Positions 8,933-18,684 of a DNA stretch of 19,087 nt are shown one piece after another. The DNA comes from Conoideocrella luteorostrata (taxonomy: Eukaryota > Ascomycota > Sordariomycetes > Hypocreales > Clavicipitaceae): NCBI GenBank assembly GCA_032433595.1, contig JASWJB010000531.1, positions 1 through 19,087 of the forward strand, given 5' to 3'. Below the pieces are notes generated by a model. It saw only the letters and a list, made by a program, of their open reading frames with translations, was not told where the DNA came from and did no database searches. The first letter of the stretch is position 1. Each line of letters begins with the position of its first letter. Both the position numbers and the translations under genes were made by a program.

Positions 8933-9049
8933 ACGCTGCAACCTGCCATGCAGCTTCCATAGCCAGCACTCAGCTCCAGCTCAGGCCCTGTCACAGCTCT
9001 TAGTCGCTGCCGCTCTCCTGTCTCCTGCTCTCTGCGTCTCATCAACCCG

Positions 9050-11503
9050 ATGATGGCGTCAAGCAAGGCAGCCACGGCACGAGGGCTGCCCGAGACACAC
9101 CCCAGGCAACGTCGACGGCCCTTCTGCAGTCGACATTTCATGGTTCTGCTTGTTGTGATCGGGGCATTTTGTGTTGCTTTATACCGAGCATCCGGCCTCG
9201 CCACTACGCCAGTATTATCGACATCTTCCGCCTATGACCCGCTCCACGACAATGTGGCCAGACCGGGAAATCCGTGGGCGGCTGAGAACCTGCCCACAGG
9301 CGACTGGCCCAAGGACCAGTATCTCCTTGGTGTCGGAAAGGCCGACATTACTGGTCCTGTGGTGGAAATCAACATGATGGGTTATGCAGACTTTGCCCAA
9401 ATTGGCCGGGGTCTGCGCCAGCGACTCTACTCGCGAGCATTCATCGTTGGAGATCTGCACAACCCCCAGGACCGCTTCGTGTATCTGGTTCTTGATATAC
9501 AGTCCGGAGACACTGCCGTGCGATATGGCATACTGCGCGGCTTGCAGGCCTTGGGACCGCGATACGCCATGTACGGCCAGGACAATGTCGCAGTTACCGC
9601 AACTCATTCACACTCAGGTCCGGGCGCGTGGCTGAATTATCTTCTGCCTCAGATTCCAAGCAAAGGTTTTGACAAGCAGAGCTACCGCGCAATCGTCGAG
9701 GGATGTGTGCTGTCCATTCGTCGTGCGCACGAGAGCATGGAGCCCGGCCACCTCAGCGTCGGCAAAACCAAAATCATGAATGCTAATATCAACCGCAGCA
9801 TGTTTGCTTACCTAGCAAATCCTGAGGACGAGCGGGCGAGATACAACATTAGCTCCGAGGACGACGGGTCGGTTGAGAAGGACATGACCTTGCTCAAGTT
9901 CCAGCGGGCATCAGATGGCGAGAATATTGGGGTCCTGACCTGGTTTCCCACACATGGGACGTCTATGCAAGCCAACAACACACTAATAACCGGAGACAAT
10001 AAGGGGCTTGCGGCGGACCTCTTTGAGAAACAAGTCATGCGAGGCGACCAAGGTGCAGGGAGTTTTGTTGCCGGCTTCTCACAAGCAAACATGGGCGACG
10101 CAACCCCAAATATTCTAGGCGCCTGGTGTGAGGACGGGACCGGGCTGCCGTGCGACTTCAAAACCAGTGCTTGCAGCGATGGCAAAAGCAACCGGTGTCG
10201 CGCGAGGGGTCCTAAATTTGGAAGAAACGACTACGGAGCGGCATCCTGCTTTGAGAATGCCAGAATACAGTACGAGGGTGCAAGGAACATCTTTGACACC
10301 CTAAACAGCCAGAAACCAAATATTCTTAGCACGGGCGTCAAGGCAACCCATCGGTTTCAGGACATGGCCTTTTACAAGTTCGCATTGCCCAACGGGACAG
10401 AGGTACAAACTTGCCCGGCTGCGCTCGGGTACGGCTTCGGTGCTGGCACGTGGGACGAACCTGGTGCTTTCGACATTGTTCAGCACTATACAAATGCATC
10501 TAACGCTCACTTCATCTGGAGGCTTACCACCTGGCTTCTCAAGCCACCTACCAAGGCCCAGGTAGAGTGCCAGCAACCAAAGTCCATTGTCCTGGACGTT
10601 GGTGAGGTCAGCCAGCCGTACGCCTGGACGCCAAATGTAGTTGATATCCAAACATTTAGAGTCGGCCAGCTGTTCATCATTGTAAGCCCAGGCGAGGCAA
10701 CAACCATGGCCGGTCGTCGATGGAAAGAGGCTGTTGCAAAGGAGAGTCTGAGAAGTTTTTCAAGCGAGCTGGATGGTGAGGAGCCCGTGGTGGTTCTTGG
10801 AGCACCGAGCAACAGCTACACACATTACATATCGACACAAGAAGAATATGGGTAGGTCTTTGCGGACCGCGCGATAATCACCACGCTATTTGTATTTGTA
10901 AATCTGATGCTGACAGCTTGCAGAATACAAAGATATGAAGGAGCGTCTACCCTATACGGGCCTCATACACTGGCTGCATACATGGACCGTACAGTTGCCT
11001 CCATGGATGCTCTAAAGGCGAACAGCATACCTGCTCAAAAACACAACGAGAAGAATACGTATCCGCCGGACAATAGCGGCAGGTCCATCAGCTTCATCAT
11101 TGGCGTTTTATATGATCGGACTCCGCTATTCCGGACATTTGGAGACGCTGTAACTGACGTAGGGAAATCACAATATGCACGTGGGGAAACAGTGTCAGCT
11201 ACATTTGTAGGGGCCAACCCGCGTAATAATCTTCGTCTGGAGCAGACGTATGCGGCGGTGGAATATCGACAGTCCTCAAAGTCAGAATGGCGGCAGGTTA
11301 GGGACGACTCGGACTGGGCTTTGATATTCCACTGGCGACGAACGAGTAAACTCCTTGGCACAAGCGAAGTTGATATTAAATGGGAGATTGAAGACTGGGC
11401 TCCGCGAGGAGAATACAGGTTACGATACTATGGCGATTCAAAATCGATACAAGGAAAGTTGACGACGGTTGAGGGAGTAAGCTCTACGTTTAGCGTGCTT
11501 TGA
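9050..11503 (+). CDS. Neutral ceramidase (ceramide N-acyl hydrolase), two exons
   Basis: Exons 9050-10851 and 10924-11503 encode 793 aa. The 72-nt intron has GTAGGT, a GCTGAC branch site (10909-10914) and CAG, and joins …EEYG to IQRYEGASTLYGPHTL, a family hallmark. The enzyme cleaves ceramide to sphingosine and fatty acid. A basic N-terminus (RQRRR, 20-24) precedes one hydrophobic segment (30-45), so it is a type II anchor or uncleaved signal. Catalytic-domain motifs: GVGKADITGPVVE (94-106), ATHSHSGPG (184-192), PTHGTSM (300-306), SPGEATTMAGRR (546-557) and SYTHYIS (589-595). His186/188, His302, Glu549 and Tyr590/593 fit the family's zinc ligands. The hexapeptide GDVSPN of mammalian enzymes reads GDATPN (349-354), with Thr at the Ser position. 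The C-terminal ~190 aa form the family's Ig-like domain. The second ATG at 9053 has the better context (A at -3, G at +4) and may be the true start. Confidence 0.95.
10852..10923 (+). other. Intron of the ceramidase gene
   Basis: A 72-nt phase 2 intron with GTAGGT at the 5' end, GCTGAC branch-like site at 10909-10914 and TTGCAG at the 3' end. Without splicing the frame stops at the TAG within the donor. With splicing the conserved EEY…QRYEGAST block is restored. Confidence 0.93.
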
Positions 11504-12012
11504 ACCTATGATACCTTTTGCTATTTACGTGCGGACAGAACTGTTTTTATTATTTTGTCTTCGGGGAATACAATGAGATAGCTGTATTGGGATAAGGATT
11601 TAGCTTGGCGGAGGGGGTGGAAGATAGTGGGGATTAGTTTGGATGAACATTAAAGAGAATTTAGCCAGGAATCGTAAATATGGAATTGTCGACGGCCACA
11701 CTCTGGACAGAGAGGGGGAGGAATGCGCGAACGTGAAATGCGTGCAGGATTTCAATTCCAACGGAGAGTCACTGATAAGGCCATCCATTATTGGCCCCTG
11801 GATCAGCACGTGGGACTGACTTCGTGCTTTGAGACCAATTTACTCAAGGGGCCGGGCCATCGTAGATAGACCAATTGCATTACTCCGCAGAAATGCACCG
11901 ATTACATGACTGCAATAAGATGAAACGTAAAGACTAAAGGACTGGTTCTGCAGTCATCTAGTTATTTGGGCCTTGGAATCGGTTCTGGGCATGCAGGCAC
12001 AAGACATGGCAA

Positions 12013-12064
12013 GGTTCTCTTTGAGGTAAGAAAGAACCAAGGCGCTAGCCTAGACGGGCTAGCG
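12013..12064. repeat. Two neighbouring hairpins
   Basis: CGCTAGCC (12043-12050) and GGCTAGCG (12057-12064) form a perfect 8-bp stem with a 6-base loop. Just upstream, GGTTCTCTTT (12013-12022) can pair with AAAGAACC (12031-12038) with one bulged C. There is no coding frame here. It could be a chance structure, a small structured transcript or part of the ceramidase 3' flank. Confidence 0.45.
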
Positions 12065-12272
12065 ACCTAATAAGGGGATGCTAATGCACGGCGGCTCATC
12101 CGGGATCAATCTAGAGTGGCACCGAGCCTAGAACGAACCAAGTGCGTGGCTTACGACTGCTCCCTCCTGACTAGCTAGCTACGTGTAGTTGTTTATGCAG
12201 ATGAATTGGATGGCACGGGACGGGACGGAGATCCGTCTTGAACACCAGCGATGATGGGAATAAAAAGGGCCT

Positions 12273-12302
12273 TTCTTCTTCTTCTTCTTCTTCTTCTTCT
12301 TC
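12273..12302 (+). repeat. (TTC)10 microsatellite
   Basis: Ten perfect TTC units followed, after TTTGTCCC, by a TTTA/T-rich tract (12311-12341). This is a non-coding simple repeat likely to vary in length. Confidence 0.9.
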
Positions 12303-12885
12303 TTTGTCCCTTTATTTATTTATTTTTTTTATTTTTTTTTGGATAATACAAAAAAAAGTAACTATGGCCCATGCCCTCTTGATCTTCAATGGGTGAAGGG
12401 GACCCTGCCCGCCTGCCCATTCAACCACCCCATTCAAATGGCGACCTCCTGTGTCTTGTCTACTTAAGTGCCTTTCTCCATATATTTCAAGGCAGTGCAA
12501 AATGCCAGATAGCGCCGAAATAGGGAGTATGCATGCTGTAACTACGGATTCGACGGAATGGCAGACAAGGAGAGTGAGAGTGGTTACTGGGTGTCCCCCT
12601 GAATTCCTTATTTGAACTTTTCAGCTATCTCACATTCGTGCAACCAGACCTTTCCCTTTCCATGGGTTTTATTTCATCCTCGCTGTAATTTCGTTAATTT
12701 TTGTGGAGGCTACACCATGCTCTGTGGAGGAGGATGCACTGTTCCGTTTTATTTTTTATTTTTGGAACGTCGTGCAGTAAAATGCCTTGAGATGAAAGCT
12801 TGGGGCCAGCAGACAATACAATAAAATACAATCAATACAATACTAGTAAGGAGGACGGGGTACATACCCGCCCACTGGGAGGAAT

Positions 12886-13261
12886 GTACTCCGTACAGTT
12901 TGCACAAGGTCACCAACTAGCTGCCCCTTTGTGTTGTCTCGTTCTGTCTTGCACTCCAGAGGGATGGATGCTGGATGCATTTGAGGATATCTACGGAGTA
13001 CTCCGTACAGGAAAGATACTGGGTCATTCTGTTCACTAGATGACATTTTCTTGTCAGCGTCCTGGTGATGGATGACCTGAAGACCCGAAGAAAACTTATG
13101 ACACTTGTTGTGCAATGGACAACTACATGCGGAGTACTCCGTACAGTACTGCGTACTTCGCACCCCAGCAGTAATTCCTGAGTCACCACTGTTCGGAGTA
13201 GTTGTTTTTGGCTCGGAAATTCTGGGCCCACAGTGCAAGTACCTGGTGAAGTACGGAGTAC
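12886..13261. repeat. Cluster of TACTCCGTA palindromic words
   Basis: Copies at 12887-12896 (TACTCCGTAC), 12992-13007 (TACGGAGTACTCCGTA, a perfect 16-bp palindrome), 13130-13141 (CGGAGTACTCCG, a perfect 12-bp palindrome, followed by GTACAGTACTGCGTAC) and 13251-13261 (GTACGGAGTAC). Related copies are scattered through the other non-coding parts of the window at 2130, 3315, 3923 and 7087. The cluster lies 600-970 bp upstream of the glycosyltransferase start. Confidence 0.75.
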
Positions 13262-13859
13262 GGGGCGCTACAAACACTACAACACTGCCACTACTGTTGT
13301 GGCCGCTGCCGCTGCCACCGCCCGTACCTGCCTGCACCTGCAGCCACCGCATTCCCAGTGCTTACCCACTAACTGCCGTATCGAACCGCTTCGCTCGTTT
13401 ACTTTCACTATTACGGAGTCCAGTGTGGGACTGGAAGTATACCGAGTACCTCGTGTTCCCAATATCTACCTGATAACTCGAACAATCCCCCTCCTCCCCT
13501 TTGCTCCATTTTCATTCTCCTCTCCCACTGTCGTTTCCTTTTTGCCCATGTCGTAGCTCGTTGTTTCATTGTTTTTGTGAATCCTTTGTTTTTTCCCTGT
13601 ACAGTCACGGCCGTTGACAGAGCTGGTCCTCTCGACATTTCTGCGCCTACGGCCGAATTCTGCTGATACGCACTCTACGCCCATCCATCCGTTCATCAGC
13701 AGGGACGTTTTTCCGATTGTGCTTTGATACATGTCAATACTTGACCGTGCTTCCAAATTTTCCTTCTTGTTCATGACGCCTTGAATTGGAGGTTCACGTG
13801 GTTTTATTTCGCCCACTTCGTCCGCCAGACTGTGATCACGTACGGTGCCTCGCGGAGTA

Positions 13860-15615
13860 ATGACGCAGCTGGCAATGTGGGCCTCCAACACTCGCAGGCT
13901 GCGAAGCCGAACTACAGTTTTGATTCTATGCCTTATTCTTTTCATCATATGTCCGATGGTGCAGCTGTACGGGTTTGGTGAGGCAGACTCGTACATTGCT
14001 CAGTACTGGCAAAAAGCTGCCCATCTTCAGTCAAGCATAAGCTTACCGTGCCGCGGCTTTCCCAGCACGGACAAGATAGTCGTCTCTTTGAAGACTCGAT
14101 CTGCGAATACCTACTCAAAACTGCCCACTCACATGTTAACTCATTTACAATGTATACCCGATGTCTTGTTATTTTCAGATATGGTAAGGCCAATCCACCG
14201 TCATTTGTCAGAAAGAGACTGAAGATAAGTCTAACATGTACCACTTACAGGAGCAAGACATTGCCGGCCATCACACTCACGATGTCCTCGACCGCGTCGA
14301 CGAGCTGGTCAAGCTAGTCAACAAGGAGTTCCTCTTCTACGAGGACCAAAAAGATTGCCCTGGGCCCCGCGAGCAATGTCCGGATAATGCCCTCATGGCA
14401 TCTGAGCTGGAAAAGTACATGACGGTCAACATGGTGGCCCGGGCCTGGGAACTTCGTCCCCGACGCGATTGGTACGTTTTCATCGAGGACGATACTTATG
14501 TCATCTGGCCCAGTTTGATTCATTGGCTGCGGAAAAAAGCCAAGCGTAATCAGGATCCGTATGTGGGCAGCGTCGTCATGCTCAACGGTTATGCCTTTGC
14601 TCATGGGAGCAGTGGCTTCGCCCTCTCCGGAGCGTTGATAGAGCGTATGTTGCAGAAGCATCCCAATCCTACCGGCAGATATGACAAGTTGGCGCGTAAA
14701 ATGGTGTTTGGAGGAATGGCGCTCGCAAAGGCCATGGAGGAAGTTGGTGAGGGAGTCAAACAAGCTCATCCCATGTTTAATGGGGAGAAGCCCAGCACAG
14801 CTCCATACAGTCAGATGCATTGGTGTCAGCCAGTTTTCACCATGGCGACTATGACACCAGAGGAGATAAGCAGTGTATGGGAATTTGAAAAGTCCAGAAA
14901 CGACACGGTATGTCATCCCCCCCAATCTCCCCATGCTCTTCCTCCTCGTTCAGTCAACCTTCTCCATGAGTTCGTACTGACACGTAAGTTTTTTTTCGTT
15001 TAAATAAAGAGTCTCCTCCAATATAGACATCTCTATCACCAATTCGTCGAGCCTCACATGGTATACTTTCGCAAAAAGTGGGATAATCTCTCGAGCGACA
15101 CCTGCTACATTGGACCTGATGACCAGTCTAGCGCACCAGAAAGTGTAAAGAGCAAGCAAAAGGAAGAGTCCCAAAAGAACATTATCGAGAAATACGCTCA
15201 CAGATCCGCAGCAACGTGCGCCAGGGTCTGCGAGGCCGAAGGACTTGATATCTCAGCTGCCGAGTTCAAGTCCTTGACAACGCAGGTGGATAGGGGGCAG
15301 TTCGTTCGCCAAAAGTACGAGCAGAAAGCCAAGCACGACACGCTGTTTAAATTGAACCGCAGATGTTTTCAGTGGAAGTACGAAGACGGCGTATGCTGCA
15401 CGTCCCCACACTTCAGGCTGGGGAATCCTATACCACCGAAAGAGAAGAAGGAAAGGGATAGCAATGAAAAAGAGGATAAGGAAGAAGAGGATGAAGAGGA
15501 TGAAGAGAATGAAGATGCTGTAGTAAGCGGCTGGTTTGTGAAAGGTATCTCGGACTGGGTTAACACCATGGGAGATTGCGCTCTAGAATGGAAAGATCCT
15601 GTCGTTCCAAAGTGA
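13860..15615 (+). CDS. GT31-like glycosyltransferase, type II membrane protein
   Basis: Exons 13860-14183, 14251-14907 and 15010-15615 encode 528 aa. The frame extends upstream only with GTG, so I start at the first ATG. Residues 18-38 are a transmembrane anchor after Arg-rich TRRLRSR, giving a type II Golgi-type topology. The catalytic region (~70-345) has [11 protein letters not shown] (182-192) with the metal-binding EDD at 187-189, and GSSGFALSG (227-235), as in fungal GT31/core-1 galactosyltransferase-like proteins. WDNLSSDT follows at 351-358. Residues ~391-466 (Cys397, 401, 446, 456, 457; RCFQW, FRLGNP) resemble a PAN/apple-like Cys module. A very acidic insert (475-496) precedes the C-terminal tail. 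Intron 1 is canonical (GTAAGG, CTAAC, CAG). Intron 2 has GTATGT and CTGAC, but only the AAG acceptor at 15009 keeps the frame. The protein probably transfers a hexose from a nucleotide sugar onto a glycan in the Golgi; donor and acceptor are unknown. Confidence 0.88.
14184..14250 (+). other. Intron 1 of the glycosyltransferase gene
   Basis: A 67-nt phase 0 intron: GTAAGG donor, CTAAC branch site at 14231-14235, TTACAG acceptor. It joins …LLFSDM to EQDIAGHH, removing the stop that closes the upstream frame at 14222. Confidence 0.9.
14908..15009 (+). other. Intron 2 of the glycosyltransferase gene
   Basis: GTATGT donor, CTGAC branch-like site at 14977-14981, pyrimidine-rich tract, then three candidate acceptors: AAG (15009), GAG (15011) and TAG (15026). 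Only AAG keeps the frame, giving …[21 protein letters not shown]. The stronger-looking TAG would lead to an early stop. Confidence 0.75.
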
Positions 15616-16736
15616 GCATCAGACCGTTCTTTGTCGTTTGTTCCATTGCAGAAAAACAGGTGTTCTATCATTTATGTTTCATTTTTTGCGTCTTAGGTTG
15701 TTTTCTGGGTTGGTTGAATTCATGCATGAGCGGGATCTCAGCACCGCCATGACAGTTTTGTGTATTACTAAATAGATGCATGGCCATGGAGGAAAAGGGG
15801 CTTACTCATTCCCTGTATTGGGTTCGGCGTTTGAGCGTTTTTTTGGGTATCGAACCCTTGGTACTAATAATATATGCATGGCGGTGAGCAAGTCAAGTCG
15901 CATCGACGACTAGTTAGCATTTAGATAAGTTATGAATTGACTTAATTCAAGCTCATATGGAGGAACTCCCGTCATACTTGGTCACTATATAACCCCTAAC
16001 CCACACACAACCAACCAGCGAGCCCTTCCGCCGGCTGCTGCCTCGGTGCATACGAATATACCCGACTACCATGACATGGCAAGGGGCCCTTCCCTTCCAC
16101 TCCATGTGGGCGGTCCGAGCCGAGGCAGGCCATATGTACAACAATACTTTGATAAATATAGACAGCATTGCTTCTTGTACGGAGCAGTATAAAAGAGTTG
16201 AAGGGCCAGGGGTGACTCCCTCAAACCAGCTCCCTTGAGGCTCCTTCAAGCGCCATCGTTTCTACAGTGTCTAGGGCAACAGCATTTTGCGATCTATTTC
16301 CTGCCATTAGGTGCATATCCACATGTGTTGCTCTCGGCCCGCTTGATCATGCAATAGCTCTTCGCAATTGTTCTCTAGTAACTAAGGAACCACCTATAAT
16401 AGGATGACTATATAATACCCGTGTCTCGTCTACCATTCCCAACAAAATCCTTCCGCAAAATCAACCGATCGATGCCTTCTTTACAACTGCCATGCTAAGT
16501 CATGCCGTGCAACGCAATGCAATGCAATACTGTAATGCAATCTCTCATGGATAGAACCAAAAAAAAAACCCCTGCGGTATGACCTTTCCGCTATACAAAA
16601 CACATCGCAAGCATGCACCTTTCCCTCTTCAGCTGCGCATGAATATACGATGAATCCGCCCGCTCCCTCCCCCGTTCACCCCGCCCTGTCTGGGTATCCA
16701 CTCGACTGACAAATTGTCTCTCAAAACTACCCTACT
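15616..16736. other. Intergenic between convergent genes
   Basis: About 1.1 kb between the 3' ends of the glycosyltransferase (+) and F-box (-) genes. Both transcripts presumably terminate here. I see no supported gene or structural RNA. Only small features stand out: a run of GCAAT-type units at 16508-16545, a short A tract at 16559-16568 and a partial TACGGAG word near 16178. Confidence 0.55.
16508..16545. repeat. Short degenerate GCAAT repeats
   Basis: Several GCAAT/GCAAC units (GCAACGCAATGCAATGCAAT, then TGTAATGCAAT) in the intergenic region between convergent genes. Non-coding, of no assigned role. Confidence 0.55.
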
Positions 16737-17708
16737 TTACTCGATTTTCCTCCCGCCGTGACGGCCACATCGATGCGGGTTCTTCGGCGAGCTCATATAG
16801 CAGTACGGCTTGGCAGTCTCATCGGCTGGGCGGCCATACAGTTTCCGAATCTCGCAGTACTCGTGGCCGCTGCCCATCCAGTCCCTTAGATGGCGATGGA
16901 GCTCGCACCGCGAGATGCCGCATTTTCTGCAGTACACTTGGCCCTTGACCCGGAGCTTGTTGAGAGGCTTGTCTGATGGGGGAGGTGCCAGATCTGTGGT
17001 CTCTCTTCGGACAAGAGGGCCAGCCCCACGCCATGCCCACTCCAAGTCGTTGGGCCCGGAGTATCGACTGCACAGAGGGACCTTGCCGTTCTTGCGGCGA
17101 TGAATAGAGTAAAGACGTGAGTGGGCAAGGCCGAGACAGGCCCCGTCGATGGGGTCGAGGAAGTCGAACAGGGCGTAGTGCAACTCGGACGGGAGATCTA
17201 GAAGATTCATGTGCGCAGACAATTGGGGCTGATAGCTAGTGGGCTCGGGCTCCTTGTCTGTGACGGACTGCGAGCGGCGCGGAGGAGGCATCTTGGGCCG
17301 TCGAGGGATCTGGACCATCGGGCCGACGGTGGAAGATGCCGATGAGAATGCAGATGAAGATGCGGGTGAATCAGGCCGGGATATGGTTGACTGCAGGACA
17401 GCATGTTCGGGAATGGATGCTTGTCGGTCCACCTGGGGGATGTAATGAGGGTGGTAGTGAGGCATAGACTGTTGGGATTGTTGGTACTGGTCGCCTTGGT
17501 AGTCGGTTAGAGACCACCCTCTCCGTGGCGCCCTCATCATGCCACGCTTCATGTTGAGCTCTTTGATGCGCTGCGCATGTTCCTCCCTCGACATGATCCC
17601 GCCGTCCGGCTTTCCACCGCCCGCGTGATATCCATCCGTCTGTTCGTGGCTGGACGGACTGCCACCCGTTGATGATGAAAGTGTTGGATCAGCTAGAAAC
17701 TGTACCAT
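16737..17708 (-). CDS. F-box-like protein with a Cys/His-rich C-terminus
   Basis: Single-exon gene, 323 aa, starting at an ATG with good context (AAGATGG). Residues 1-165 are low-complexity, rich in Ser, Pro, Gln and His, and likely disordered (for example SPASSSAFSSASS at 114-126). Residues 168-205 match an F-box: NLLDLPSELHYALFDFLDP, then LGLAHSRLYSIHRR. F-box proteins bind Skp1 in SCF ubiquitin ligases and recruit substrates through the rest of the chain. The C-terminal part (258-316) has Cys260, Cys263, Cys268, His271, His273, His282, Cys285, Cys303, Cys314 and His317 in a C-x2-C-x4-C-x2-H pattern that could bind zinc. It is convergent with the glycosyltransferase gene. The substrate is unknown. 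The F-box call rests on the LPSEL…F…LDP…LGLA pattern only. Confidence 0.85.
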   Translation of the reverse strand: MVQFLADPTLSSSTGGSPSSHEQTDGYHAGGGKPDGGIMSREEHAQRIKELNMKRGMMRAPRRGWSLTDYQGDQYQQSQQSMPHYHPHYIPQVDRQASIPEHAVLQSTISRPDSPASSSAFSSASSTVGPMVQIPRRPKMPPPRRSQSVTDKEPEPTSYQPQLSAHMNLLDLPSELHYALFDFLDPIDGACLGLAHSRLYSIHRRKNGKVPLCSRYSGPNDLEWAWRGAGPLVRRETTDLAPPPSDKPLNKLRVKGQVYCRKCGISRCELHRHLRDWMGSGHEYCEIRKLYGRPADETAKPYCYMSSPKNPHRCGRHGGRKIE

Positions 17709-18419
17709 CTTGTACGATTGATAACTGGCGCCCCCTTTCTGTTCAGCAGAGAGATGATGATACCTTTGTCGAGACTAATGAGATGGTGTGAACTTTGGGA
17801 TAATAACAATCTCAGAATATCGAATATCGATTCACTGCGAAATACGCGTCCAGTGCCTGGTAATGTGAGGCTGACGTCCGTGCCCCTGAAATCAACTCGT
17901 AGAACGTTACGCTAGAAGCTTGATAAGTCGGACAATGGGGCTTGTCGTTTTGCAAGATATTCAGTCAAAACCGCAGATGGAATGATTGTGAATAGCGAGA
18001 CATGATACAGATAGGTCACGGTGAATCCCAGCTGGGGATTACGAGGATTTTATTGCATCGCCCTGTCGGTCCGGGGGCGGGGATCCAGACGAAAGGCGGT
18101 CGGTCGGTCTCGGCGATGGGGGTGGTGTGCTTGAATGGTGGTCGGTTCTCATCGTTATGGAGCCGCGGAACCCACATCGTGGGAAATTTTCACAAAGTTC
18201 CCCCCTGGCCTGACCGAGCCACTTCAGCGGGCAAGCCAAGGCATTGTGATCATGTGCCATGGGTGGCTAGACGCCGCAAACCAGTTGCCATCTAACGTTG
18301 GAAGAAAAAAAAGACTGAATGTGTCATTTGGTTGTGACTGCCACGACTTGTCAACATTGTCGGCCTGCCAGCCTCCTTCTGGCTACTGAAGCGATTATTT
18401 ACACGTCTCAAGAACATAA
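17709..18419. other. Upstream region of the F-box gene, no gene seen
   Basis: About 0.7 kb. Its left end is the presumed promoter of the minus-strand F-box gene. Open frames at 18002-18295 (+) and 18039-18260 (-) overlap on opposite strands and have no recognisable features. Confidence 0.5.
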
Positions 18420-18684
18420 ATGTTTGCACTAGCACGCTCCGCCATGCAAGGCTGGGCAAAATCGCTGAAAGATGCTATTAATAAATGCTCCTCTGAAGAC
18501 GGGGGACCCGATATTGACCATTTCCTTGACCATCGGTGGCAAGACGGGTCAGTCAGTAACGGAAGGTGAAGAAAAAGGGTCTTTTTCGCCGTTTCCAGGG
18601 TTGCCTGAGTCTGACTGGTTAGACAGCGGACAATGGAGCATTGTGGGCCAGCAATGCAATGTTCTTACTCGCGCATCACGGTAA
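18420..18684 (+). pseudogene. Possible frameshifted small gene, unrecognised
   Basis: Two overlapping plus-strand frames both read like protein. The first (18420-18569, frame from an ATG) gives 49 aa beginning MFALARSAMQGWAKSLKDAI and containing PDIDHFLDHRWQDG. The second, shifted by +1, takes over around 18545-18566 and continues to 18684 with EKGSFSPFPGLPESDWLD and SIVGQQCNVLTRAS. The overlap is too short to hold an intron. Either a single-base insertion or deletion broke one gene, or there is a sequencing error, or the resemblance to coding sequence is chance. No family is recognised. A possible donor (GTAACG) sits at the end of the second frame. Confidence 0.3.

Larger units (their letters stand above)
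8143..9049. promoter_or_regulatory. Intergenic and ceramidase 5' region
   Basis: About 0.9 kb between the small unknown gene and the ceramidase ATG. A 131-codon plus frame (8340-8735) and a minus frame (8282-8590) overlap each other. Neither resembles a known family, and I treat both as chance. The last 150 bases contain a CT microsatellite and CT-rich leader sequence, consistent with the promoter and 5' UTR of the ceramidase gene. Confidence 0.5.
11504..13859. other. Long intergenic region with simple repeats and palindromes
   Basis: About 2.35 kb without a supported gene. It holds the 3' flank of the ceramidase gene, a pair of neighbouring hairpins (12013-12064), a (TTC)10 tract with an adjoining T/A-rich tract, and a cluster of TACTCCGTA palindromes at 12886-13261. 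From about 13480 it becomes CT-rich, as expected for the promoter and leader of the glycosyltransferase gene. Open frames here are short, Cys/Ser/Arg-rich and overlap on both strands, so I treat them as chance. Confidence 0.5.
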
